From contig CAWADT010000026.1 of NCBI GenBank assembly GCA_963780865.1, positions 186,001-250,000 on the forward strand: a stretch of DNA of 64,000 bases. The letters are read 5' to 3'. Positions within the stretch are counted from its first letter, which is position 1, and the number at the start of each line of letters is the position of its first letter. The notes below the pieces were generated by a model. That model saw nothing but the letters and a program-made list of their open reading frames with translations. It searched no databases and had not been told where the DNA came from. This document shows positions 24,707 through 33,568 of the stretch, one piece after another. A program made the position numbers and the translations under genes. Source of the DNA: FEN-1073 sp963780865 (GTDB lineage: Bacteria; Chloroflexota; Anaerolineae; Anaerolineales; RBG-16-64-43).

Positions 24707-25767
24707 TCGTCGCCGGAAGACTGCAGCCGCTCGGTCTCGTCGCGCTGCGACAGTTCGTCGATAAAGGGGTCGATCTCGCCGTCGAGCACGGCGGCCATGT
24801 TGTGCAGCGAGAGTCCGACGCGGTGGTCGGTAATCCGGGATTGCGGGAAATTGTACGTACGGATCTTTTCCGAACGCTCGGCGCTGCCCACCTGGGAGCG
24901 GCGCGTCTTTTCAATCTCGTTGCGGCGCTTCTCCTCCTCGATCTCGTACAGGCGCGCGCGCAAAATGGCCATCGCCCGCAGGCGGTTTTGCAGTTGGGAG
25001 CGTTCGTCCTGGCATTGCACCACCATTCCGGTCGGCAGGTGAGTCAGACGCACGGCGGTGGAGTTTTTCTGCACGTTCTGGCCCCCCGCGCCCGAAGAGC
25101 GGTAGACCTCCATCTTGACGTCCTTCTCGGGGATGTCGATCTCCACCTCATCCACCTCGGCCAGCACCGCGACGGTGGCGGTGGAGGTGTGGATCCGGCC
25201 CGAGGATTCGGTGACCGGCACCCGCTGAACGCGGTGCACGCCGGATTCGAACTTCAGGCGCGAGAAAGCGCCCTTGCCCTTCACCTCGAAGATCACTTCC
25301 TTGAATCCGCCGATGCCGGTATCGCTCTGGGAAAGCACCTCGGTCTTCCAGCCGTGCTTTTCGGCGTAGCGGCTGTACATGCGGAAGAGGTCGGCGGCAA
25401 ACAGGCCGGCCTCGTCGCCGCCCGTTCCGGCGCGGATCTCGACGATCACGTTGCGCTGGTCGCGCGAATCCTTGGGCAGGAGCAGGGATTTCAGTTCCCC
25501 CTCGAGCGCCGCCAGGCGCGGGGCCACCGCCGCCGCCTCGCTCTCGGCTAGGGCTTTGATTTCCGGATCGGAATCCGAAAGCATCGCCTTGGCCTGGTCG
25601 AGCGCAGATTGCGCTTTTTTATACTCGCGGTATTTAACCACCACCGGCTCGAGCTCGGAGCGCTCGCGCGCCAGTTCGTTTATCCGCGCGTAGTCGCCGG
25701 CGTGCTGGGCCATCAGGTTCTGTAACTCGTCGTAGCGGGCCTCAAGCCCTGCCAGTTTATCGAACAT
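24703..25767 (-). CDS. prfA: Peptide chain release factor 1
   Basis: A 354-residue class I release factor. GTGGDEAGLFAADLFRMY is the domain start, the anticodon-like tripeptide is PVT (in RVPVTESSGR), which is RF1-type PxT, and SSGAGGQNVQKNSTAVRL carries the catalytic GGQ. It reads UAA and UAG stop codons. A GAGGA ribosome site lies before ATG 25767. prmC follows with a 4-bp overlap. Confidence 0.95.
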   Translation of the reverse strand: MFDKLAGLEARYDELQNLMAQHAGDYARINELARERSELEPVVVKYREYKKAQSALDQAKAMLSDSDPEIKALAESEAAAVAPRLAALEGELKSLLLPKDSRDQRNVIVEIRAGTGGDEAGLFAADLFRMYSRYAEKHGWKTEVLSQSDTGIGGFKEVIFEVKGKGAFSRLKFESGVHRVQRVPVTESSGRIHTSTATVAVLAEVDEVEIDIPEKDVKMEVYRSSGAGGQNVQKNSTAVRLTHLPTGMVVQCQDERSQLQNRLRAMAILRARLYEIEEEKRRNEIEKTRRSQVGSAERSEKIRTYNFPQSRITDHRVGLSLHNMAAVLDGEIDPFIDELSQRDETERLQSSGDE

Positions 25768-26113
25768 GCATCCTCGTAACCAATACCATCCAGGGGTTGG
25801 AAAGATAATAAATTATATCCTTAACGCGATTCGGCGGGCTGGGAAAAAAGAAATCCTTGGATGTTGGCGGGAGGAAGGATTCATCGAATGGGATTCGAAA
25901 TGCGAGAAGGAAGCGGCCGGGGCGGAGATCAGAGTATAATGCACTGGTTTGATGGCCTGCCAGACGGATTGCCCGAAGTAGAGGCGGATGGTTTGCCAAG
26001 ATCCGGTTTCCTGTTCGGTGTCTTCAAGGGGAAAGATCCCGGGTCAAGTGGCCGGTATCGCAGCGATCTCAATCCGCAGGGAAACTGCAGAACGATCGCA
26101 ATCTTGAAGAGCA
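25768..26113. other. 346-bp intergenic stretch
   Basis: The spacer between divergent prfA and the glycosyltransferase gene. Short TATAAT-like hexamers occur at 25933 (plus) and 25812 (minus), but neither has a convincing -35 partner. No gene is supported. Confidence 0.5.
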
Positions 26114-27613
26114 ATGCAGAAAAATCAGCGGATATCTTTTTGGGATTTTCTTCTTGCTTTGGGCATCACGCTGTTTTTTTTAAACAGCGTTGTGTTTTTT
26201 GTGTTGGGCCGCTTCAATGCGGATGAGGGCTGGTATCTTTATGCGTGCAAACTCGTGTATGCAGGCCAACTGCCGTATCGGAATTTTGCGTTCACGCAAA
26301 CTCCGCTTTTGCCCTATATCTATGGAATAATTCAAAATCTCTTCCTGCAAAGCCTGTATCTTGGCAGGGCGACCTCGGTCTTCTTCTCAATCTTGGCTTT
26401 TCTCTTATCTTTGAAAATTGCGTTCCAGTATGGCGGGAAAATGGCGGGAGCGATCACCTCGCTATTGGGCGGAACCTTTCTTTTTGGAATTTACTATCAA
26501 TCGATTATCAAAACCTATCCGCTGACGACGCTCTTTTGCCTCTTGGCGCTATTTTTTCTCTCGTCCGGCTACCGGAAGGAAATTAAATTAATTCTCCCCG
26601 TGCTATTTGTCCTGCTGGCTGCGCTCACCAGGCTGACAGCAACATTTTTTGCCATTCCCTTTATCCTTTATGCGTTGATCGTTGCCGATAACAGGATCCA
26701 AATCATCGTCGTGGCCCTGTGCCTTGCGGCTTGCTCCTGGATGTTAATCGTCGCGTTACCCGATCTAGACGCTGCCCTCTGGGGGCTGATGATGTACCAC
26801 CTGACGCAGTTTGGAAATCTATCCCTTGCCGAGCGGACATGGCGGATAGTAGAGATCACGATCCCGCGGCTGGTCGAACAATTCCCCTGTTATTTTCTTC
26901 TGATGGCTACCCTGGTTTTTTTGGGGATTGGCCGGATCCGGGCTGCGCTCCGATCGTATCCTGCAACATTGATCACGGTGGTGGGATTATTCCCTTTTGC
27001 CGTCGCTAATTTGTTAACCGGCGGATTTCTTGTGGAATATTACGTTCCTCTGCTCTTTATTTTGTTCCCCATCATCGGCATTGCCTTTGCCAGATTATTT
27101 CTCCGGATCAGCAAACGTTCTCAGATCGTTCTCCAATTGGTTGTATTGTCTGCCCTGGTGATGGGATTAGTGCGAAGCCGATTCACCTTATACGATCTAT
27201 CCGGCGGGCAACCGCCGATTGAAAAAATCCAAGATGTCGCCGCGGTCGTCACGAAAAACTCCGGTCCCAACGATAAACTATTCGCATTCGAAGCGCTCGC
27301 GGTGGCTATTGAATCCCATCGGGAAGCTATGCCCAATCAGGCCATGGCGCAATTCTCGTTTTCCAGCGCCGATACCAAAACGGCCGACCATCTCCATCTG
27401 ATGAACGGACCAATGATATTGGGAGATATTGAAAACGGCATTCCCAAATTGGTCATTCTGACAGATTTGGATTGGGAGATCCTGCGAGGTTTTACAGATT
27501 ACGACAGTATCGTTGCCGCCCTGGACCAGAATTACCGTCTGATCTATAGCCTGGAGAATTTTGGCCAGCGCGACAACCGCGTGGAAGTATTTCTTCGGCG
27601 CATAGACCAATGA
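26114..27613 (+). CDS. GT-C fold membrane glycosyltransferase (ArnT/PMT-like)
   Basis: A 499-residue integral membrane protein with about 10-12 hydrophobic helices and a ~110-residue soluble C-terminal part (from ~385). The first outer loop after helix 1 has NADEGWYLYACKLVYAG (35-51) with the acidic D-E pair typical of GT39/ArnT-like enzymes. It is followed by LPYRNFAFTQTPLLPYIYG, another conserved feature. Such enzymes move a sugar from a polyprenyl-phosphate donor onto protein, lipid or polysaccharide outside the membrane. Codon use is slightly more AT-rich than neighbours. Confidence 0.75.
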   Translation: MQKNQRISFWDFLLALGITLFFLNSVVFFVLGRFNADEGWYLYACKLVYAGQLPYRNFAFTQTPLLPYIYGIIQNLFLQSLYLGRATSVFFSILAFLLSLKIAFQYGGKMAGAITSLLGGTFLFGIYYQSIIKTYPLTTLFCLLALFFLSSGYRKEIKLILPVLFVLLAALTRLTATFFAIPFILYALIVADNRIQIIVVALCLAACSWMLIVALPDLDAALWGLMMYHLTQFGNLSLAERTWRIVEITIPRLVEQFPCYFLLMATLVFLGIGRIRAALRSYPATLITVVGLFPFAVANLLTGGFLVEYYVPLLFILFPIIGIAFARLFLRISKRSQIVLQLVVLSALVMGLVRSRFTLYDLSGGQPPIEKIQDVAAVVTKNSGPNDKLFAFEALAVAIESHREAMPNQAMAQFSFSSADTKTADHLHLMNGPMILGDIENGIPKLVILTDLDWEILRGFTDYDSIVAALDQNYRLIYSLENFGQRDNRVEVFLRRIDQ

Positions 27614-27763
27614 CGGCTCCATACTCACCTTGCGCGTTTTCCGGACGCTACCCCTTAAAGGCATTCTGTTTCCAGGCTGCCTTTCTCGTTTTCGTCCCCG
27701 CCACCGACGTACCCTGTTGTAGGCCGTCCCCGGCAGCGGATCCGGAAATGCAGGGATTGGTTC

Positions 27764-29062
27764 ATGGGTAGCGAGAGTCCGCCCAAGAACCCCGTCTTGC
27801 GCGTCTTGTCCTTGGGGGATTTCCGTTTGCTGTTCGGCGGAGCGACCACCTCGATTCTGGGCGATCAATTCGCGCTGATCGCCACGCCCTGGCTCGTGCT
27901 GCAACTCACCCGCGATCCCCTCGTGCTGGGAATCGTCATGGCGCTGGGAGGAATCCCGCGCGCGGTATTCATGCTCCTGGGCGGAGCCGTCACCGACCGG
28001 TTCTCGCCGCGCCGGATCATGATCATCTCGGACTCTCTTCGTCTGGGATTTACCGCGCTGATGGCGCTGGCCGTGTTGAGCGGAAACGTCCATTTGTGGA
28101 TGTTGTACGTCTTCAGTCTGGGTTTTGGATTGGTGGCGGGATTTGCCATCCCGGCCACCAACAGCATTGTGCCGATGCTGGTCGAGGAACGCGATCTACA
28201 AGCCGGGAACTCGATCATCCTGGGAAGCAATCAACTGGTGGGGTTCATCGGACCGACCATGGCCGGGCTGCTCATCGCCGGGTTCTCCAAATCGCTTTTG
28301 GGGATCGGGCTGGCCTACGGATTGGACGCGCTGAGCTTCGCCGTCTCGGCCGGCGCGCTGCTCCTGATGCGCGGCGGAGCAGGTTTATCGGCCGCTTCCG
28401 GCGATCCCTCTGGTGCAGAAAGTATCTGGGCGTCCATCCTGGTCGGGTTGAGATATTTGTGGAACGATAGAGCGCTGCGGCTGATGTTCCTGGTCGTGAC
28501 GATTGTGAACTTCCTTTTCATCGGGCCGCTGATGGTTGGGATTCCGGTGCTGGCCAACCGGTTCCTGCCGGGCGGGGCGATCGCGTTCGGCTTGCTGGTG
28601 TCGGGGCTGGCGGGAGGGAATCTCGCGGGTTACCTGCTGGCCGGGCCGTTGCCGCGGCCGGGCGGGAAGACCATGAAATATTTTCTGCTCGGCGCGCTGG
28701 CCGCATTCGGCTTGGCGATCGCATCGCTGGGGTTCATCCGCTCCACGGAATTGGATTTCATCATCATGATCCTGCTGGGTCTCGGGAACGGTTACCTGAT
28801 TATTATCGTGCTCACCTGGATTCAATCGCGCACTCCCAAGATGATCCTCGGCCGGACGATGAGCATGCTGATGCTCAGCACGAGCGGATTGAGCCCGATT
28901 TCCCAGGCCATCTCGGGCGCCGCAATCAAGGGGAGCATTGTCGTGCTGTTTGCCGCGGCGGGAGCGCTGATCTTTCTGGTGCCGCTTGGGATCGCCAATC
29001 GTCCGGAGCTGGAACTCTTCAGCGAGAGCCTGGCGGCCTCGAAGTCTGCTGCGGGAAAATAA
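27764..29062 (+). CDS. Major facilitator superfamily transporter
   Basis: A 432-residue protein with 12 predicted helices. The conserved loop 2-3 motif is GGAVTDRFSPRRIMIISD, close to the G-x-x-x-D-R-x-x-R-R pattern, and RLLFGGATTSILGDQFALIA forms helix 1. It resembles the MFS_3 group of putative drug or macrolide exporters. The substrate is unknown. It is separated from the glycosyltransferase gene by 150 bp and may or may not share its transcript. Confidence 0.85.
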   Translation: MGSESPPKNPVLRVLSLGDFRLLFGGATTSILGDQFALIATPWLVLQLTRDPLVLGIVMALGGIPRAVFMLLGGAVTDRFSPRRIMIISDSLRLGFTALMALAVLSGNVHLWMLYVFSLGFGLVAGFAIPATNSIVPMLVEERDLQAGNSIILGSNQLVGFIGPTMAGLLIAGFSKSLLGIGLAYGLDALSFAVSAGALLLMRGGAGLSAASGDPSGAESIWASILVGLRYLWNDRALRLMFLVVTIVNFLFIGPLMVGIPVLANRFLPGGAIAFGLLVSGLAGGNLAGYLLAGPLPRPGGKTMKYFLLGALAAFGLAIASLGFIRSTELDFIIMILLGLGNGYLIIIVLTWIQSRTPKMILGRTMSMLMLSTSGLSPISQAISGAAIKGSIVVLFAAAGALIFLVPLGIANRPELELFSESLAASKSAAGK

Positions 29063-29174
29063 TTCGCAGGCGGAGGGATATGAAATCCGCTCGCGAGTAC
29101 GATTGCCTGCACGATTATTTTTCCCCACCCGGCCGCACGCGCCGATATAAATCGCGTGTGCAATAAAAACCCGC

Positions 29175-29311
29175 CCTCATCCCCAACCCTCCCGTCATTC
29201 CTTTCCGGGACAGGTTCTCCCAGCACCTGTCCCGCGCGAAGCGAGGGATAAGCTGGGAGAAGGTGGCCGAACCTGTCCTGGAGCGGAGCGACGGGAGGCC
29301 GGATGAGGGTG
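29175..29311. repeat. CTCATCC / GGCCGGATGAGGG repeat, copy 3, with an insert
   Basis: Starts gccctcatccccaaccctcc and ends ggccggatgaggg, with inner ctcccagc ... gctgggag arms. The loop is longer than in the copies at 5922 and 23610 and contains a second inverted pair (cctgtcccgcgcgaagcgag). It lies in the 580-bp gene-free stretch 29063-29642. Confidence 0.65.
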
Positions 29312-29344
29312 GACGTCTGCCCCGAAGGGGCTTGGTGTCATGGC

Positions 29345-29600
29345 GTGGGCATTTATGCCCGCGCAAATGCCTCAGCAATATATTAATAAAGGATTCTTCT
29401 TTATTGAGATAAGTGTGCCGGTGCGGCCGTCCGCGCCGCGATTGATCCTTCGCAAAAACCGATCAGGACAGGTCGCGGCGCTAAGAAACGAAGCCCGCTT
29501 CGCGGGCTATATGGTGCAAGCGATGCAGCCCCGATGGGCCTTCGTATTCCGGCGCGGGGATTCATCCCCGCGCAAAGACCGCGCAACAATTTAAGAAAAT
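29345..29600. repeat. GC-rich inverted-repeat cluster
   Basis: Two related halves are seen. The first has gcgtgggcatttatgcccgc followed by an AT-rich tail with ttattgaga. The second has gcgcggggattcatccccgc followed by gcaacaatttaagaaaat and attgagat. Between them is gcccgcttcgcgggc. No gene is supported; this is a nest of hairpins after the MFS gene. Confidence 0.5.
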
Positions 29601-29642
29601 ATTCCCCATTATTGAGATTGCTACAACCAGGTTGAAGAATTT

Positions 29643-30366
29643 CTATTCTTGGCTGTCCACTCTTCGTAAATTGAGAATCCCAACGACGACAAAATAAATT
29701 GCGGCAAAGAAGACCGAGAAGGTGATGGCGAAGATAAACGCGTCTGAATTGGATTTGGGATGGAGCACCCAGCTGAGGAGTTCCTTGATCAGCGGCTTGG
29801 GGTTGAGCAGCAGGTCCCAGCTGTTGAAGCGCAGGAACCTCCCGATGTAGATTCCGAAATCCGCCCAACACCAGCGCGCCGAGCGCGAAGACCCAGCTGA
29901 CGACCCATCCCAGCCACCGGCGCACGAGGGCTTGCATCAGGATGAGCGAAACCATCCCCAGGTAACAGCCGGTGAAGGCGAAGGCCATGTAGAGGATCTG
30001 ATCAAACCAGTACGGCATTTCCGGCCGGGCGTGCAGGTGGACGAGGTCGGTGATCAAGTAGGGCGCGTTGGGGAAGAACAGCAACCAGACGACGGCGCAC
30101 CCGATCGCGATAACGTCCCCCAGACAGGAGCCTTTGCGGTAGACGTTGTAGGCGATCCAGGCGAACATCACCGGGATCCACGCGAGAATTAGGTTGACGT
30201 TGAGCGTGGAATAGGTGGTTTGTCCCGTTTTCACCCAGCGTACCCCGAACAGGAAAACGCACATCGCGCTGCTGACAATCATCGTAGCCAGGAGCAGCGC
30301 CTGATGGCGGAGGGCGAACCGGACGCTTGCGGGGGAAGGAGCGGGTTGACGATTTTCCGTTTGCAT
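29643..30366 (-). pseudogene. DUF1361 membrane protein, single frameshift
   Basis: The protein starts at ATG 30366 (MQTENRQPAPSP). It has several membrane helices and the DUF1361 hallmark FPNAPYLITDLVHL. At about 29857-29866 the frame shifts by one extra base. After the shift it continues as FGIYIGRFLRFNSWDLLLNP and ends NLRRVDSQE at 29643. Removing one base gives an intact 240-residue protein of normal family length. Either the gene is freshly broken or the base is a sequencing error. DUF1361 proteins are integral membrane proteins of unknown function. It is 52 bp downstream of proA. Confidence 0.8.
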
Positions 30367-30418
30367 TAACTCTCTTTCTGGTTTCAAGCGGGCGGAGTCG
30401 GGCTTCCAAGCCCGAGGA

Positions 30419-31684
30419 CTAGGTGCGGATGAGGTAATCCCCCTGGCCGACCCATTTGTAGGTGGTGAGCTCGCGCAACCCCATCGGTCCGCGGGCGTGC
30501 AGCCGCTGGGTGGAGATGGCCACCTCCGCGCCGAGGCCGAACTGAGCGCCGTCGGTGAAATGCGTGCTGGCGTTGACGTATACCGCGGCGGAATCCACCT
30601 CGGCGACGAAGCGCGCCGCATGCTCCGGGTTTCCGGTGAGGATCCCGTCGGAGTGATTCTGCGAGTGCGCGGCGATGTGTTCGATCGCCGCTTCGAGCGA
30701 ATCCACAACCTTGATTCCCAGGATCAACGCCATCCACTCCGTGTCGAAATCCTCGGGACCGGCCGCGTGCACCGACGCGGGCAGGGGATTCCCCAGAAAC
30801 GGGATGGCGCTCGCATGCGCGCGGAAAGTGACGCCTTCGCCTTCCAATCGATGCACCAGCATCGGCAGGAACTTGGCCGCGATCGATCGCTCGACCAGGA
30901 CGGTATCCAGCGCGTTGCAGACCGACGGCCGCTTGGTCTTGGCGTTGTGGATCACCTCAAGCGACTTAGCCAGATCGGCGCTTTGCTCCACGTACAGATG
31001 GCAGATTCCCACCCCACCGGTGATCACCGGGATGCGGCTGTGCTCGCGGCAGAAACGGTGCAGGCCGGCTCCGCCGCGGGGAATGATCATGTCCACATAG
31101 TCGTCGAGCGCGAGCAGTTCGGTCACGCGGGCGCGGTCCGCGTCGTCGACGAACAGCACCGCGTCCTCCGGCGCTCCGGCGCCGCGCAGCGCGCGATGCA
31201 CGCTTCCCACCAGCGCCCGGTTCGAATTCAGCGTCTCGCTGCCGCCGCGCAGGATCACCGCGTTGCCGGTCTTCACCGCCAAGCCCGCCACGTCGACGGT
31301 CACGTTGGGGCGCGATTCGTAGATCACGCCCAAGGTCCCGATCGGGACGCGTTGTTTCCATAATTTCAACCCGCTGGGGCGGATCGTCTCGTCGAACCGC
31401 TCGCCGACCGGGTCCGGAAGTTCGGCCACCTTGCGCAGGTCGGCCGCGATAGAAGCCAGCCGCGCCGGATCGAGCCGCATGCGGTCGATCAGCGCGGCGG
31501 ATAGCCCATCCTTCATGGCCGCGGCGACGTCCAAGGCATTGGCTTGCAAGATGAGCTCCCGGCCCTGGTCCAGACCATCCGCGAGTCCGGTCAGCGCTTT
31601 ATTTTTTTGATTGGTTGTCGCGCGCGCCAAGTGTTTCGCGGCGGCGCGCGCGCGTTTTCCGAGGTCGGTTATGGATACGGTCAT
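30419..31684 (-). CDS. proA: Gamma-glutamyl phosphate reductase
   Basis: A 421-residue ALDH-superfamily enzyme, the second step of proline synthesis, which reduces glutamyl-5-phosphate to the semialdehyde with NADPH. Signatures: VPIGTLGVIYESRPNVT, LRGGSETLNSN, IPRGGAGLHRF, the catalytic Cys in KTKRPSVCNALDT, and the C-terminal HFTDGAQFGLGAEVAIST and RGPMGL. Length fits the family. proB lies about 1.9 kb away on the same strand with two unrelated genes between, so the usual proBA pair is split. Confidence 0.95.
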   Translation of the reverse strand: MTVSITDLGKRARAAAKHLARATTNQKNKALTGLADGLDQGRELILQANALDVAAAMKDGLSAALIDRMRLDPARLASIAADLRKVAELPDPVGERFDETIRPSGLKLWKQRVPIGTLGVIYESRPNVTVDVAGLAVKTGNAVILRGGSETLNSNRALVGSVHRALRGAGAPEDAVLFVDDADRARVTELLALDDYVDMIIPRGGAGLHRFCREHSRIPVITGGVGICHLYVEQSADLAKSLEVIHNAKTKRPSVCNALDTVLVERSIAAKFLPMLVHRLEGEGVTFRAHASAIPFLGNPLPASVHAAGPEDFDTEWMALILGIKVVDSLEAAIEHIAAHSQNHSDGILTGNPEHAARFVAEVDSAAVYVNASTHFTDGAQFGLGAEVAISTQRLHARGPMGLRELTTYKWVGQGDYLIRT

Positions 31685-31772
31685 GATGAACTCCAGCGGT
31701 TATGATAAATTCTAACATTGTTGCCGGTTTCGTGAATACATCGGCGAATCTATCTTGCTCTATCATTTTATT

Positions 31773-31882
31773 TGTACGCGGATTATACGGATTTCACGGA
31801 TTTCGCGGAGAAGTAATTTCTAAAATTCAATAGGTGATTGTATTTTCCGTGTAATCCGGTTTTTCAGCGAAATCCGCGTACC
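31773..31882. repeat. TGTACGCGGAT ... ATCCGCGTACC inverted-repeat element
   Basis: The ends tgtacgcggatt and aatccgcgtacc are complementary, and the inside repeats variants of ttcacggat and atccg in both senses. Related elements of 100-140 bp lie at 32689, 53455 and 54425. Confidence 0.7.
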
Positions 31883-31945
31883 AAATCATCGAAGACGTGC
31901 CATATCGCGGTTTCATTTCGAAAACTATCGGTATGAGGAAAAAAC

Positions 31946-32524
31946 CTAATAATACTTCTCTATCCCCCCGAACCCGAACTGTGTGTTCTTCGCCGTCATC
32001 TGCAGAAAGTAACGCAGACGCTTTTGGAATTCCGCGGGCCGGTTGCGGGCTCCGTCGATGAAGGCGATCCGGATCCGTTTGTAGCCCGCCGAGAACTTCC
32101 GGAAATTCTTCCACGCCGCGGGGTTGGCTTTGATCACCGCGAGGAGATCCGGCGGGATGCGGAACCGCTTCGGCGGCGGCTTCCCAATCGCCGCCAGCAC
32201 CTCCTTGGCCACCTTGCCTTTCGCGATCAGCGCCGCGAGCCGTTCCTTGTTCGCCTGCGAGTAGGGCGTCTTGGGATTTCTGGGCGAGAAGCGCTGGGCG
32301 TAGCGGTCCGCGTCGATCCGCCGGACGGTGCTGTCGATCCATCCGAAGCAAAGCGCTTCCTCGACCGCTTCATTATAGGTAACGCGCGGTTTCCCGGTAT
32401 GCTCTTTGTAATATATGAGATAGATTTCCTTCTTGGAACGGAAATGCTCCTTCAACCAATCGCGCCAGATTTTGCGCTTGGCCGCATAGAAAAAATTCTT
32501 TTTATCAAAGCTGCTTTTCGCCAT
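31946..32524 (-). CDS. YdeI/OmpD-associated family protein
   Basis: A 192-residue protein of the YdeI family. It has WRDWLKEHFRSKKEIYLIYYK, YNEAVEEALCFGWIDSTVRR (the family signature), the YAQRFSPRNPKTPYSQANKERL segment and a C-terminal DUF1905-like helical part ending in a short beta tail. Some members were linked to resistance to antimicrobial peptides, but the mechanism is unknown. The gene is flanked by two copies of the same long inverted-repeat type (31773 and 32689). Confidence 0.85.
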   Translation of the reverse strand: MAKSSFDKKNFFYAAKRKIWRDWLKEHFRSKKEIYLIYYKEHTGKPRVTYNEAVEEALCFGWIDSTVRRIDADRYAQRFSPRNPKTPYSQANKERLAALIAKGKVAKEVLAAIGKPPPKRFRIPPDLLAVIKANPAAWKNFRKFSAGYKRIRIAFIDGARNRPAEFQKRLRYFLQMTAKNTQFGFGGIEKYY

Positions 32525-32688
32525 AAGCCCGGATCACCTAAACTGGATTGAAGGATCTGTTTATTAATATGGTATTCCCTCGGCGGAAGGATTGCATCAT
32601 CGGATGCAATCGTCAGGGAATCTTCATAATACAAAGGCTCGGAGAATATCTCGCGACGCGAGCGGCATTCCTTCCTCTACTAATAAAG

Positions 32689-32827
32689 TGTACGCGCAAA
32701 ATGCAGAAGATCCAGTACGCGGATTATTCGGATTCTGCGGATTTCGCGGATTATTCTTTCAGAGAATCCCTCTGAAGATTCTTTCCATCCGCTAAATCCA
32801 TTTTCTTCCGTGAAATCCGCGCACAAA
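32689..32827. repeat. TGTACGCG ... inverted-repeat element
   Basis: Begins tgtacgcgcaaa and tacgcggattattcgg, and ends tccgtgaaatccgcgcaca. Same family as 31773-31882. The 371-bp spacer 32525-32895 otherwise shows a short hairpin with gcggaaggattgcatcatcg at 32581 and no gene. Confidence 0.65.
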
Positions 32828-32895
32828 GATCTGATCGGACGCGATAGGTTTGAACAATACGAAAAATGGATAGCGACAAACCGGATCCAACGGGT

Positions 32896-33549
32896 TCAGC
32901 CGCCTTCCACCTTGGTTCCGCACTCCGCGCAGAACTTCGCGCCAGCCTTGAGTTTGGCGCCGCACTGGGTGCAATGCGCTTCGGACGAGATCTTGGCGCC
33001 GCACTCGGGGCAAAACTTGGCGTTGGCCGCCAGCGGCGCGTTGCACTTCGGGCAGGTGGCGCGCACGCCATCCCGCCAGCTTTTCTCCTTCAACATATCC
33101 AGGTCTTCTTCCGCCACTTTGGAATGGGCCCAAATTTCCTCCACCGTGCGGCTGGATTGCGCGGCCGCCATCTCGACGCCCAGATCCGGCGAGCATTCCT
33201 TGCACAGGCCTTTGGCATTGTTCCAGCAGCTGCGGCGGCAGACCCATTTGGAACAGCGCGGGCATTGCACGAAATCGGGTTTGAGTTCCTGCATCGCCTT
33301 GACGAAGGCGTCATCGCGGGCTTTTTTCCATGCGGCCGAACGCGCCCGTTCGCCGACGTTCGCGGCCTGCCCAAAAACTCCCCCAAATAAACTGCTGGCG
33401 GTATCGAGCGCGCTGGATACCGTTCCCAGGCCAAACGCCTGGAATTCGGTGCGGAAGCCTGTGCCGCAGCGGTCGCAGTTGAATTCGAATTGGAATCCTT
33501 GCTCGGTGCTGAGGTCGGAATAATTTTGGGTGAATTCGATTTTGGTCAC
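32896..33549 (-). CDS. Zinc-ribbon protein with three to four CxxC pairs
   Basis: A 217-residue soluble protein. An N-terminal knuckle CDRCGTGF is at ~25. A Cys-rich centre has CPRCSKWVCRRSCWNNAKGL and CKEC, and two classical zinc ribbons end the chain (CPKCNAPLAANAKFCPECG and CTQCGAKLKAGAKFCAECG). Between them is a Gly/Ala helix region without membrane spans. Such double-ribbon proteins are widespread and of unknown role. It lies 19 bp after the proB stop on the same strand, so it is probably co-transcribed with proB. Confidence 0.75.
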   Translation of the reverse strand: MTKIEFTQNYSDLSTEQGFQFEFNCDRCGTGFRTEFQAFGLGTVSSALDTASSLFGGVFGQAANVGERARSAAWKKARDDAFVKAMQELKPDFVQCPRCSKWVCRRSCWNNAKGLCKECSPDLGVEMAAAQSSRTVEEIWAHSKVAEEDLDMLKEKSWRDGVRATCPKCNAPLAANAKFCPECGAKISSEAHCTQCGAKLKAGAKFCAECGTKVEGG

Positions 33550-33568
33550 GAAAGTCTCCTGGATGGGA

